A stretch of DNA of 64,000 bases from Tetradesmus obliquus (lineage: Eukaryota > Chlorophyta > Chlorophyceae > Sphaeropleales > Scenedesmaceae), in the NCBI GenBank assembly GCA_030272155.1, contig CP126195.1:1595001-1659000 (forward strand), written 5' to 3'. Shown here piece after piece: positions 1 through 12,200 of this stretch; positions within the stretch are counted from its first letter, which is position 1, and each line of letters begins with the position of its first letter. A model generated the notes under the pieces. It was not told the DNA's origin and did not search any database. It was given only the letters and a program-made list of their open reading frames with translations. Position numbers and translations under genes: made by a program.

Positions 1-2907
1 AAGCCCATTGGCCTGTGCTGGCATTGCTTACCAAGCGCTCTGCCTTGACAGCGCTAGCGTGTGCTGACGTTTGTACATGTGTCGACTGACCTAGAGTGCC
101 TGCAGGTGAGACAGTGATATGAAGAGCCAAACAACATATGTATGGCCGGCTGCAGCTGGTACGGCGGCCACTGTAAGTTGCACGCTGTACTCACGTGTGC
201 TCTTGCTGCAGCAGCTGGCTTCTGCTCAGCTTTAGTGCAAGTGAAGACGTCATCCAGGCTGGGCTCAAGCGCTCAATCGCTTGGATATTGCATTTGAAAG
301 GGGGTGGTGTGACGGAAATCGCAGTGCAACGGCAGATCAGCGCCCGACGTCGCAAACTGTCAGCGCGCGTACTTTTCTTGAACTTAACGGGCGCATCCCG
401 GTGACTGGAAAAACGTAAAATGTGCTTCTATGTAAGGTGTTACGACAATTTATTGTTTGACACTGGTTGAAATAGCAGCAGCGCGTCATTGTCAGCGACG
501 GCAGGTGGGTGGGACCCAGCCCTGACTGCCCTTCAAAACAACTCTCAGGGCATCAGAGCCACCGTTGCTTGGCGTGAGTAGCACCACCCGCACCATATCA
601 GTCACGTGAAGGGATGCTTGCGGCAGATCATGCTCTGCACCGGTACGGCTGGCTGCTAGCTCAACAGCCAGCTGCTCAATGTACTGCAACGGCGTAGCAG
701 TGCTACGCCGTGTGTGGCATACATGTGTGCATCAACATGGATCTGCGAATGCACCTTGGTGGCCTATCCCACTGGGTTGCTGCAAGGTGGGCTGCATATA
801 TGATAGCAATTCAACACTGCACTCATTGCTGTGTCTGGTGGTCTGATCAAATGCGTGTTGTGTGTCCCTCGCAGCCCGCGCTCATCACAGCGGCGACACC
901 GACAGCCACTTCAAAAGCAAGTTGCATTATGAATGCACAGATGGCAGCACACAAGCTGCAGCAGCAGCTGTGGTGGCAGCGGGGTAAGAACAGCTGCTCG
1001 CAGCATGCCATGATTTTGCAGCCGGAAAAGGCCGTTGCAAAGAAGCGCAACAGTGCAGGCAGCGGCAAGCATGGCACTCCGTCATGTGTTGTTGCTGCTG
1101 CAATTCTTGCGAGCTGGAGGCTGAGGAGAGTGAAGCAGAAGACACAAGCACGCGCTGAAGCCGCAGCAACAGTGTAGCACACCACTGTGGAATTAGCAGT
1201 GGCAGTACCTTGGTCTTGGCGGGAACGACAAATCTTGGCGGGGCCGACGGTTTGTAGTGACCGGCGCCCGTTCATCATCAGCCGACCGTTTGTTAAGGAT
1301 TAACAAGGATCACGGTAAGAATACCAGTTGGCTAAGGAATCCACAGGAGGCCTGCCCGGAAGGAATGTGGGTGGCTACTTAAGGCGAGTCCTGAGAGTAG
1401 CCGGCCATCCAATCAATTACCCAATTGATGTCTCAGATGTTTCTAATAGTGCTTATTTCCATCATGCTCTCTGTACCTCTCTACTTCGGCCTCCAGAGCT
1501 TCTCTAAGAGGTACAGTCGTTAGGTTTTTCCTGTAAGGGGATTGGCGGACTGTCATAGTGGTAGCTGAGAGCAACAGGGCGGCAACAGCATCTGTGTGTG
1601 CTGTTGCAGTGGGCGTACTGCCAAAGCACACCGTTGTATTCCTGTTTGGTGCAGCCGCGGCTGCGGTGCAGCCCAACCTGGCAACGGCAGCCCACGCAGC
1701 TCAAAGGCTGCAGCGCATCCTGCAGCAGCAGTGACGTCAGCAGGCGCGGCAATCAAGACCCTGACAAAGACGAGCCTCGTCTGTCCGGGACAGAGCGCTG
1801 TCACGAATGACGTTCAGCATGTGGCATGGGGAAAGCGCGGCGCACACTGCACGCGAGTGTCTGCCAAGGTTTTTTCGGTCTGCCATCATTGATCTTTCGC
1901 TGAGCATGGTGGACAGCTGCTGCACTGTGCGTTCTAGATAGGCACCAACTGCGAAGCGGACAGCTGAGAGCTGTTACAGTACATGCAGTGCTGCCACCAG
2001 CTGCTGACGAGGCAGTACGAACTTGTTGAACAGGCCACAGGGTGTCGGCTTGCATGAGCATACAGCAACAGTTGCAGCTTAAAGATGATAGCAACACACG
2101 GCTGGTGCTGCGGTGCAAGCAGCATGTGCTGTGGCCACAGCTCTCCTGAGGGAAAGGGCTGCCGCGATTGCAAACTGCTGCACCGGGTGCCGCATACCTG
2201 GGCACAACACCTTGGTGTGCTGCACTGCCCTATGGTGCAAGTGAGGCAAGCACACGCATCATTCACTAGAGCAGCCTGGGTGTCAAAATCAGCGAGTTGT
2301 GGTGAAGCATCATGGTCGGCCTGAATGAGGCAATGTTGCAAGTTGCAGAACATGGCTTTAACATTCCTTTCTGGCGCATTAACTGAATGCGAAGCAAAGT
2401 CGCTGGGTGACCACATAGCAGATAAAATGCGAAACTTATACGGCTCCTAGATGTATGGATGGGCACAGAAAAATGCGCAGCACATCAGCAGTCCCACCCA
2501 CCAAGCGGCAGACAAATCACTCCACAAACAACCGGGCAGGTAGGAAGCAAAGCAAAGGTACCTTACTGCAGTTTGCCAGAAGCCCATACCATGCTGTGCC
2601 GTTTTCGCTGTCAAAACCCTCACCAAATACATGGCTTTAATATGTAAATGTACACAGCAGCGGCAATCCATGCAACACATACACCGACGAGACCTGCAAA
2701 CATATGCAGCGCAATGAGAAAGGGGGCGAACAGACAAAGAAGATACGCTATACAGCATGCGCAAGCAAGAGGCAACAAACAAATAAGGTACTGGCGGGAG
2801 CAACTGTGCTGCCCAAACACACTAATCGCCTCAGGCGCATGGCGGCTTGACAGCTCAAAACCATAACCACAAGAAAGAGGCTCACAAACAGCCAGAGCTC
2901 AAACCAG
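1..2907. other. Gene-poor left end
   Basis: No convincing multi-exon gene was found here apart from the candidate terminal exon at 492-683. Open frames on both strands are short, rich in Cys, Ala and Gln, and read like translated CAG/CTG-rich non-coding DNA. A small perfect palindrome with 10-bp arms (690-699 and 701-710) lies just upstream of the candidate exon. A CTGCAG/GTGAGA motif near 102-111 looks like a splice donor, but every frame leading to it from the left edge contains stops, so I do not call an exon. The stretch 2450-2907 is the likely 3' flank of the RS-domain gene. Confidence 0.4.
492..683 (-). CDS. Candidate terminal exon of an unidentified protein
   Basis: A 63-codon open segment on the minus strand starts right after a good acceptor (TTGCAG) and ends in a stop at 492-494. 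The peptide begins YIEQLAVELAASRTG and contains HVTDMVRVVLLTP. Its composition is balanced, unlike the Ala/Cys/Gln-rich shadow frames around it, which is why I suspect it is real. No upstream exons of the same gene could be joined to it with confidence between 700 and 2900. I do not recognise the family. It could equally be a chance open frame. Confidence 0.3.
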   Translation of the reverse strand, partial: YIEQLAVELAASRTGAEHDLPQASLHVTDMVRVVLLTPSNGGSDALRVVLKGSQGWVPPTCRR

Positions 2908-3406
2908 CTATTCCTTATGCCGCTTCCTCTTGTGCTTCTTCTTGTGCTTGCTGCGCTTCCCATTCTTCCTCTTCTCCTTTTTGTGCTTGCTGCTTCTATG
3001 CCGCCCGCCACCTTCGCTGCTGCTGCTGCTGGCATCGCTGCTGGAGCTGCTGCTACGCCGCCGCCGCTTCTGCTTTCGCCGCTGCTTCTCATCCTTCCTG
3101 CTGCCCTGCTTCTCCTCAGCTGCCCCCGCAACACCCTGCGCCATCAAAACCCCACGCAAAAACCCAGCATCAGGCGCCAGCCTTGCACCTGGCTGCTGCT
3201 GCGGCAGCCACGCCGGCCTCACCGGCCCTTTCGCTACACCCTGCTGCAGCTGCTGCAGCTGCTGCGGGTCATCTGGTGCTTGCAGGAAAGGGCCAGGCAT
3301 GTCTGCCCGAGGGCCTATGCTGCCCCTGCCTTTGACTGCCCGGCTAGATGCCAGCCACTGCACAAGCTGCTTATCCTTCTCTGCATCTGAAGCATCATCA
3401 TCGTCC

Positions 3407-3462
<56 letters not shown>

Positions 3463-4128
3463 TGCGGTTCTTGCATGGCCAGGTTCTGCATCATTCCCGT
3501 CATCACTGCTGCTGTGACGACTACTGGTTGCACCCCCACTGCTGCGGCTGCCAGAACCGCCGGTGCGTCCAGCAGCAACAACAGCAGCCGCAGGGCTGCC
3601 ATGGTCAGCTGGCTCATCCTGCGATACTTCGCTCCAGCTTCTGCTGCTGCTGCGGCCTCTGCTGTGATCGCGCTGTCCCTTGCTCCTTTCCCTGCTGCTG
3701 CCACGCCCCCTGGGCTTACTGCTTGGCACATCGGGACTCCTGCTGCGTCCATTTGCACGCCTGCTGCCTCTACCCCTGTCCCTGCTGCTGCTCCTGCTTC
3801 TGCTGCGACTTCTGCTTCTGCCATGCCGGCTTCTGCCCCTGCTATCCTCTCTGTGCCGCCACCGCCGCTGCTGCTGCTGCTGCTGCTGCTGTGCCTGCCA
3901 CGCCGCCCACATCTCCTGCTCGTCCTTGCGCCGGTTCGCGCTCGCCAGGTTTCGAATCGTGCTCTGCAGGAAGCGCTCGTTGGGCCGCTCCCGCTGCGCT
4001 GCGCGCCCCACAAACGCTGTCACTCCATGGTCTTGTGCTCGCTCCTGCAGCTGCTCTGCATCCGCAACGATGAGCGCTGCAAGCCGGCGGGCAGTGGCTG
4101 GGCTCATGGCGCGCTGCTGCGCAGCCAT
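2908..4128 (-). CDS. RS-domain nuclear protein with Lys-rich tail (unnamed family)
   Basis: An intronless 406-residue open frame. Residues 1-70 form a compact domain with the motif RPNERFLQSTIRNLASANRR followed by an EMW signature. This looks conserved in RS-type nuclear proteins of plants, but I cannot name the family. Residues 85-150 are an Arg/Ser-rich domain with many RS dipeptides. A run of about 18 Ala and an acidic patch GDDDD follow. The C-terminus is a poly-basic tail of alternating Lys, His and Arg (residues 335-406). This layout (short folded N-terminus, RS domain, K/R tail) is typical of spliceosome-associated or nuclear-speckle proteins, so a role in pre-mRNA processing is inferred. 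The start at 4128 is the first Met; a second Met at residue 8 is possible. The gene lies tail-to-head with the REV7-like gene upstream, 157 bp away. Confidence 0.75.
3408..3461. repeat. (CAG)18 microsatellite
   Basis: An uninterrupted CAG run inside the RS-domain gene. On the coding (minus) strand it is read as a poly-Ala stretch between the Ser-rich segment and the acidic GDDDD patch. Such pure runs are expected to vary in length between strains. Confidence 0.9.
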
Positions 4129-4285
4129 GCTGGGAGCTTGCGCGAAGGGCTAGGCACCTGCAGCACTGTGCTGCTTGTAAACACGGACACAGGCTGCTGG
4201 GTGGTGCAGCTGACTTCTTGTCAAGGCTGCACAGTAGAAAAAGAAGGTACTGCCACACTCCTGCTGTTGCTGCTGGATGTGGTGG

Positions 4286-4451
4286 TCAGTCGTCTTCCAG
4301 TTCCTGCGATTGACTCAGCAGCTGCCCTGAGCCCGGAAGCCGTAGCTGCAGCTGCGGCAGCCCCTCCTCCCCCTGCCCTGCTTGAGACGCTGCCGCTCCT
4401 GCACTCGTCCCAGTAGCAGCTGCTGCTGCCGCCGCTTCAGAGCCTGTCTGC

Positions 4452-4486
<35 letters not shown>

Positions 4487-5780
4487 GCCTTCCTCCAGCA
4501 CCACTTGCATGCTGAGCACGCCTGGCAGGCTGCAGGAGTTGAGGGGCAGGCCGGTTGCTGGCTGCTGCAGCAGCAACACCTGTGTGCTGGGCTCCTCTAA
4601 AAACACCTGCGGGTTCACGCCAGCCCTGCTGGTGGCGACTGCCAGCAGCTCAAAAGTGCTGCCTGCAGGGGCAGCAGCAGCGACACAGCAGGCAGCCACA
4701 GCGGTTGGAGGCTGCACAGACAGGAACTGCTAGAGCATCGCTACCAGCGCAGTCCTGCATGTACATGCTCTGCCACAGCACTGCTGAGTTGCTGCTCCAG
4801 CTGCTGCTGCTGCTTGTACTGCTGCATGCACGTAGCAACAGCAGCGGACAGCACTTGGCTGCTGCTGCTGCTGCTGTATGCGTACCTTCAGGCAGTGGGC
4901 GTAGCAGGTTGTCGCTGAAGTGCAGCCGCAGCAGCGCAGAGCGGAAGGCGGGCTCCAGGCCTGACCAGTCAGGAGGCGCAGCAGCAGCGTTGAAGCCCTG
5001 CAGGAGTAATTGCAGTAGTGTTGGGTTGTGCCGGCTATGCAGCGGAAAGGCATGCTGCCGCAGCAGCTGCTGGCAGCAGCAACAAAGAGGAAAGGTGTGT
5101 AGGGCAGGGCAAGGCCTGCGAGCATCTGCAGGGGTTGTGGTTTTGTGGCTTGTGTAATGCATCAGACATGACGCTGATGTGGCATTTGTCTATATACGTC
5201 TGAAACACATGCGCTGTGGCTGGTTAGCGGCGCATGGGCAAGCAGTGGATGTTGATTGAACAGTTTCTGGGGTTGCTGCTGCAGCTGGTGCTGACACTGC
5301 CCCTGGCGCTGTGTTTACTACACACCTGTATTATGAATGACACCTTAGATACTAGCTGACCCAGGTTATCGTAGAAAGCTACCACCAGCTCCTGCAGTGT
5401 ATCATTTGCGAGCAGCGGCTGCACAGCAGCAGCAGAAGGAAGCAGGGCGACTGCAATGGGTGACAGGCAGTAGTGTGTGCGCATAGCAGCTGCCAACGTG
5501 GCATTATAATGTCATTCTGTGGTTGCTTGCACAGCTAGAGGTGTTCAGGCGCTGAGCCTGTTGATCTGCTGCTCACTTTGAGGTTGCCCAGCACAGTGCC
5601 CACGTACAGGCAGACGTCCGGGTGCCTGCACTGGCTCACGCTGATGCCGTAAAGCCGCCTGTTCTCGAACAACTCGGGACTGTAGGTGCTTCTGGCTTTC
5701 AGCACGGTGTGCACAGCAGCAGACAGGAACTCCAGCACGGCATCGCAGAGAGCGCTCTTTACAGCGTCATCCCGCTGCAT
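4286..5780 (-). CDS. REV7: REV7/MAD2L2-like HORMA-domain protein
   Basis: HORMA-family adaptor, known in other eukaryotes as a subunit of translesion polymerase zeta and of shieldin-type complexes. Four exons join in frame with GT-AG ends: 5577-5780, 5326-5418, 4886-4997 and 4286-4662, giving about 261 residues. Exon 1 carries the most diagnostic segment, ending ENRRLYGISVSQCRHPDVC, which parallels the human REV7 region around its KRKKYNVPVQMSCHPE stretch. Exon 2 gives PLLANDTLQELVVAFYDN, exon 3 the helix FRSALLRLHFSDNLL, and exon 4 TFELLAVATSRAG, matching the human CTFTVLVHTREA strand. The length to that point fits the family (about 210 residues). The final 65 residues are an extra Ala/Gly/Gln-rich tail ending in acidic ELEDD. 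The start at 5780 is the only Met before the first helix. Assignment is by alignment from memory; MAD2 itself is the main alternative but fits less well. Confidence 0.85.
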
Positions 5781-6289
5781 AGGGTCGTCTACATATGTTC
5801 AATAATGTTGTTGTGCCGTAGAACCGGCTTTTTGCACCAAGACAGTGAACATTCCGTCAAACCAAAAACCCTGGCTGGCCAGTCCTGCAAAGGAGCACCA
5901 TGCCACGTTCAACTTCAATGAAGAGCTGGTGCACAGGTACACCTGATCTGCGATGCACTACCAACAAACATCAGGCATCTGCAAAACTACATGCAATTGG
6001 GGCAAGCAAATAGAATGCACAGCCTGCATCAGCCTGCCAGGCTCACATTTCCAGGCAGGAAGGTCAACCGCTACCGGCGGTAACTACCTCCAGTTCTGGC
6101 TGCGTACTACAATTGGTGTTAGCTCAACTGTAGCATCTGCCAAGAACTGGCTATTGAACCACATGTGCATATGTGTACATGGTTGAGTTGTGCTGCGCAA
6201 CACATGCCAGGCAATCAAGTTGCTGCACATGGCCGCCATGACAGCTGTGGCACAGCTGTTGCAGCTGCAGGGCAGCTGCCTGTCACTCA
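5781..6289. other. Intergenic: REV7 upstream region / GTPase 3' flank
   Basis: 510 bp between two minus-strand genes. It must hold the REV7 promoter and the GTPase 3' untranslated region. I see no coding segment, clear TATA box or hairpin here. Confidence 0.5.
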
Positions 6290-9200
6290 TTACTCCAGCA
6301 GCGTGCACAGCAGCCTCCAGATGCCGCCGACAGTGACATGCAGCTCCCTCGTGTGCTCAAAAGACTTGCGCTCCTTGCGCTTGCGCCACACGCTGCCCTC
6401 ACTCATCACATCAGCCTCCTGCAGCTGCCTGCCTTGTGCTGCTGCGCGTACACATGCATTCCATGCCTCTCTGCCCAGCACTCCAGGCTTGGTGAAGAGC
6501 TCACCCTGGAAAGCGACCCAGGCTGCAAGCATACAAACAGACAGGCAGCGCAAGCAGAACATGCAGGTGTGACACACAGTTGGCAGCAGAACTGAATGAA
6601 AACCTCGAAAGAAGTGATGGAGTGACTGCATGGGCCCGACCTCACTCTGGAAAGTGACTAAGGCTGCAAGTGCGCAAATCGGCAGCCACCGCAAGAAGAG
6701 CACACAGCACGCGGCACGCAGCAGGGGCTTAGCGGCAGCACTGATTGCATGTATGCAGGCAGCAACTGCCTGCACGTGCTTCAAGTACAAGGCTGGGGGA
6801 TGCCAATCACCCTGTCTCAGGCCATCACTACTGCACACCACAAAGTCGCAATTCAACACACTCTTGTGAGCAGCGAAATCTTTAGAAGCTTGTGGTTCCT
6901 ACCATGGTTTGCTCTGCCAAGGCATTCTGGTTGGCATGCAGTGCGCGGTCCTCTGCTGATCAGGCCAGTACTGACAATACATGAGTATCACTCACCTAGC
7001 TTCTCGCTGTCGTTGCAGTGCACCTCCACCTCAACATCTGCCCCAACCCCGGGACCCCCAAGCCTCCAGCGCTGCTTGCCAGGCTGCAGCTTGCGTGGCT
7101 GCTGCGGGCCATCAGTGCTCAGGTAGGTTGCATACAGCTTTGCTGCTTCCCTTCTGCTGCGATCTGAGAATGACGCAGGGACAGGATCCTGCACCGTGTC
7201 GGTGGGCATGATCGCTGCTGCTGCCGCTCCTGCTGCTGCTACTACTGCTGGTGATGATGGTGGCCGTGCTTCATCCATCTCTGCATCCGGTACCTCTGTT
7301 GACGGCGCTGCTCTTGTTCCTGCTGCTGCCCCTGATGTTGCTGCTGCTGCTGCTGCTGGCAGCGCTGCTGCGTTTTGAGTAGCAGCGCCAATAGAAGTTG
7401 CCTGTAGAAGCAAATTACGGCACAAGGACATGTCATAAACATGGGTAGGTACTGCAGCAGATGCAAGGTTGTGCAGACACTGCAGCAAGATGGAGAGGTA
7501 AAAGGTTGCCTAGGAGCATGCCACCACATTTGAAGGCAGGACCCAGAAGTCACGCAACAACCCGCCGCAATAATGTTGCTGCAAGTGACGTCACATGCAT
7601 GCCATGTCCATGAATAGTCCGTAATCCAACCATTTGCTCTGACGCAGCACAGGTGTGCGGTGTGTGCATTGTGCAGAAACACACACAGCATGGCAGCCTG
7701 TTAAAAATGGGTGCCTGTGGCAGCTAGTATGCAAGCACAGCACAACAGCAACATGATGAGTGGATATCTGTACCCCTGCAAATCTGAAAGCAGAACACCC
7801 TACTTCAATCACAGCTGGCTTACCCGTGCTGTGGGGTGCGTATCTTGCGGTTGCCAGTCCATTGCAGCCGCGAGGTTGCGCGCCAAGCCGCTGGCACCCC
7901 TTGGCACATTGGAGGCTGGTGGGGCCAGAGGAGACACCTGTGCTGCAGCAGCTGCTGCTGCTGCTGCCGCTGCCGCTGCTGCTGCACTGGTAGGGGAAGG
8001 AGCTTGTACTGACCCTGTGCTGGCTGGAGTTGCTGCTGCTGCTGCTGCTGCTGCTGCTTCATCTTCTACGCGCCTGCGCTGCACTGGCCTGTTTTCAGCA
8101 GCATCATCATCACCATCAGCTGCTGCTGCTCCTGCAGCTGCTGCTGCTGCTGCTGAGGCTGCTGCTGAAGCTGTCACCTGCCGGGTGCGAGAACGTGCTG
8201 CGTTGTGTTTCTCGACCTGCGCATACATTGCACACGCATATCATCACAGGTTGAGGTCTCAGGAGCTGCTGCAAGTTTCACACATGCATTATTGGTGGCG
8301 GTTCCCTGCATGTGCAGTCCTGGAGCCTGTGCTGCCTGATGTGCCACCACAGTGTTGTTTGACATGCAATGCTGGCTGAAGCAGTGACTCAATCTTCAGC
8401 CCATGATCACTGTCAATCACCATGCACAGCACTGCTGAACCATCCAGAATCAACACTGGGTGTAACCCCTCACCCTGCGCAGTAGAGAGCGCTTCTGTGC
8501 ATTTGACAGCAGTTTCAAGCTGCTGGGATCTGGCGGCTGCCTGTCGGCTGCTTTTGCATCGCTGGCGCTTCTTGCGTATGCCAGGAAGCCTGTCTCAGAG
8601 AAGGGGATGCCGCAGGCAGCACCGGCAGGCGTGTACACAAAGATGCGCTCCTGCACACAGCAGCCATTACACGCGGTTTTGCAGCACTTGCAGAGGGCGT
8701 ACTTGCACACCTGCCCGCCAGCGGGACGCACACTTCTCAAAGCTTTGGCCACTGGCAAGGCAATCCTGCAGAGGCACCACGCAGGGCTGCTTGCTGCCTT
8801 ACAGTACACTCTAGCTGCGCTGCTCAGCCCACAGAGAGGCCAATTCATATTCTGCTACTGTGCGCTGCACCCTCAACCTGGCTTCTACATTAGGTGTCAT
8901 CCAGTCTCCTGTAAGCAGCATCAAAGATTTGCCCACCTGCCCCATGCCGCATGTCCTGGCCACGACGTGCATCTGCCAGCCCGGCCCCAGCACATCACCC
9001 CCGTACACACGCTGCAGCAGCGGGCGCGTGTCATCCAGCGGCAGCTCCAGCCACTGCAGCTCATGGCAGAATGCCCGCAGAGCAGCCTCAATGGCGGAGA
9101 GGGGCTGCACTGTGAGCAGCTTCTGCAGCTGCCGGGGGTTCAGGAAGCAGCGGCTGGCGGTCGTGCATACTCCAGGGATCTGAGCTAGCAGCACCTATGG

Positions 9201-12200
9201 GCATACATGGCAGGCAGGCAGGCAGACAGAGAGGCAGACAGGCAGGCAGCCACGGAGACGCCACATCATCCTAAGGGCATTGTGTATGCTGAAGCTGCGT
9301 GACAGCTGACCAGCACACAATCAGAAAGGTGGTCTTGGTGGCATGGCACAATTCCAGCATAGCAGGAAACCTGCAGAGCTATCAGCCCGCCATGCACCAA
9401 CCTGCCAGAGCGCGAAACATGCACACTGCAACAGTCCGCGTATGCACCGTGCAGCCTACAACAATCACTGCCTGATCAATGATCGCTGCAAGGTCAGAGC
9501 ATTGCAGGCCCACACAGCACATCTTGCACCCGCCGCCCACCTTCTCCTTGCTCAGCTTCAGTGTGCCCAGTGGCACCAAGCTGCCTCGCTCAAAGGCTGT
9601 GCCATACTCCACAAGCCACTCAGGACCTTGCTCATTGACCACGCGCGCATACACCCTGCTGCTGCTGCTGGTGCTGCTGCTGCCGGCTGCACTGCTTGCC
9701 TGGCTTGCGGCATGTGCTGTGGCGGCGGCTGCCGGTGCGATGTCACTGCCTGTCAGCACCAGCCACTGTCCTGGCTTTACTGGCTTGGGTTGTGTTTTGA
9801 AAGCTGGCCCAGGCAGGCCAGCAGCCACCTGCCAGAGGTAGCTGTAGCGCTGGTCAAACATGGTCAACCTTTGACTGCTGATGTCAGCAAAGCTGCTGTC
9901 ACCGCTGGCAAACACACACAGCAGGTCCAAATGCAGCCCGCTCAGTTGCAGCGGCTGCAATGGCTGCGTGTCGGCAGCAGCGCTGCTGTTTGCTGCTCGC
10001 CTTTGGGTGGCTGCTGCTAGCTGCTGCTGGAGAGCCACTAGGCTGCTTGCCTCGCTCCCTTGCCCTGCTGCTGCTGCTGCTGTTGCACTGGAGCTGCTAG
10101 GTGCGCAGAGAGCGTTCCAGGCAAGCAGGTTGATGACTGCTACATGCCTGCCGGCCACCTCTGCTCCCAAACCTAGCTGCTGCTGCTGCTGCTGCTGCTG
10201 CTGGTTGGCTTCTGGCTTGTCTGCTGCCAGTGCCAGCATCCGGGCTGGAAGCTGAATGCTAGGGCACCTGCCCCTGTCCTGCCAAGCCTCCCAGCCCTCC
10301 TGAATGACAGCATCTGTGATGGTGATGCCTCTGCTGCTGTGAATGGAGTGCAGGTAATGTTGAAAAGATCCCACAACATCTGCAGGCAGCTGCAGCCTGC
10401 TGATCAGCTGCGGCAGCAGTGCCAGGTCGTAGGTGGGGCGGGGTGCGGCGCCATGCGTGCCCCCTAGCTGTGCGCCTGGCCCAGCTGTTGTGTTGGACAG
10501 GCTTGTGGCGGTGCTCTGCACAGGAAGCAGCAACAAACAGGGTGAGGTTGAGCAAGATGTCTTGCATGTCTGCTTGTTTGTTGACAGTGAAGTTTTGCCT
10601 GCGGCACCTGAAGATAGCACTCCTGCATGACCGGCTGACAGGCCAGCTGCCGCAACCTCACTGTGCAGACCTTTGAAAACACTGTGCCTCAGCATGTGAA
10701 CACAACATTGCAGCAGCAGCTACACAGACAAAGATGCGTTGTGGCAACGCAGCAACCGGGGCATCAGGCACCCAGCACCAGGCAACTCACCTCAAACGCC
10801 CTGTCAAACTTACACACCAGCTGGTTGCTGCAGAGCTGCTTAAACGCCCTTGCAGCTGCAGGAAAGCAGCCGCTCTCAGCTGCAGCACGCATGGCAGGCA
10901 GCTGTGCTGCCACCACAGCAGCAGTGTGCATGACAGCGTCCAGCAGGTGTGGCGCAAGCAGTGGCGAGGCAGCCTGAGTCAACAACTCAGCAGCACTTTG
11001 CCCTGAGCCCTGATGGAACAGCTCCACCCTCTCCTGCAGCTGCCGTGTGTTGACAAAGCCAAGCTGCCAGCTGGCCAGCACATCTGCACACACGGCAGCA
11101 GCAGCACTCGGAGCTGCTGCTGCTGCTGCTGCTGTTGATGTGGTTGATGCTGATGCTGCTGCTGGTGCTGCTGCTGCTGATGCCACGCCTGAGGCAGTAG
11201 GAGCTTGCGGTGCAAGCAGCTGCTGCAGTGCTGCATCCAGGCGCTTTGCAGTGTTGAAGCCTCGGCTGCGTTCCAGCTTGGAGCACACCTCACTCTTTAC
11301 CAGCTGCTCTAATCTTGCCTCCAGCTCTCCCTGTGCACTGGCTTGTAGCTTGCTGAGTGCAGAGACTGGCTGCAGCTGCTGCTGCAGCACTGCCAGCAGC
11401 GCCTGCTGCAGCGCCGCAACCATCTTGTTCACACAGAGTGCCTGAAGCTCTGAGAGGCCTGCCAGATCACTGCTGCTCACTGCCAAGCTGTCGGCAAGCT
11501 GCACACCTAGCTCTACAAAGGGAGGCAGCTCAGCAGTCCTGCAGAGCCTCTCTGCAGCAGCCTTGCATGTGAGGTTGTTGCTTTTGCTGCTGCTGCTGCT
11601 GCTGCTGCTGTCCTGCAAGGCTGCCCTCACTAGCTGCAGCTGGCTGTCCACATTCAGGCCGGGTGAGTCGCTCCATGCTTCAGACAGCAGGGCAGCAAAT
11701 ACGCAGGAGTGCAGCGTCACGGGCTGCTGGCTCATATCCTGCACGCAGCAGCAGCAGCAACAGCAGCATGGATCTTTGTGTCACTTGCCAAAAGCGAGTG
11801 ACGTGCTGCTGCTGTTGTTGTTTATTGTGGCAGAATATCTGCAGCTTGCTCACAACCTGCAAGCAGCAGCAGCAGGCAGGGCGATTGAAAGGTTTGTTTG
11901 ACACCTGCAGCAGTCTGGAACCAACGACACAACGCTAGGAACTGGCAATGAAGCTCGGTACTCACTTGCTCAGGCGGGCGGCTAGTGCCTTGGATCATCA
12001 GCTCCCTCAGCCTCTTGATCAGTAAGCAACAGTGACGTGGCAGTGCAAGGCAGCGCATGGCTGCAAGCACAGCAACACACCAGTACGTCGGCAAACCAAT
12101 GCAAAGCATTTGACAACACAGAGCACACAGCAGCGATGCCACCTGCGGCAGTCTTACGATAGGCAAACCACAGCAAATCAGCAAATATCAACAAAAGGTG

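Noticed and set aside
195-404. Plus-strand 69-codon frame near the left edge
   Set aside because: No splice-compatible upstream exon and no conserved motif; it overlaps a CTGCAG-rich stretch typical of intron ends here.
3348-4073. Long plus-strand frames rich in Ser, Cys, Leu and Gln opposite the RS-domain gene
   Set aside because: They are antisense shadows of the RS and poly-Ala coding sequence, with no family similarity and implausible composition.
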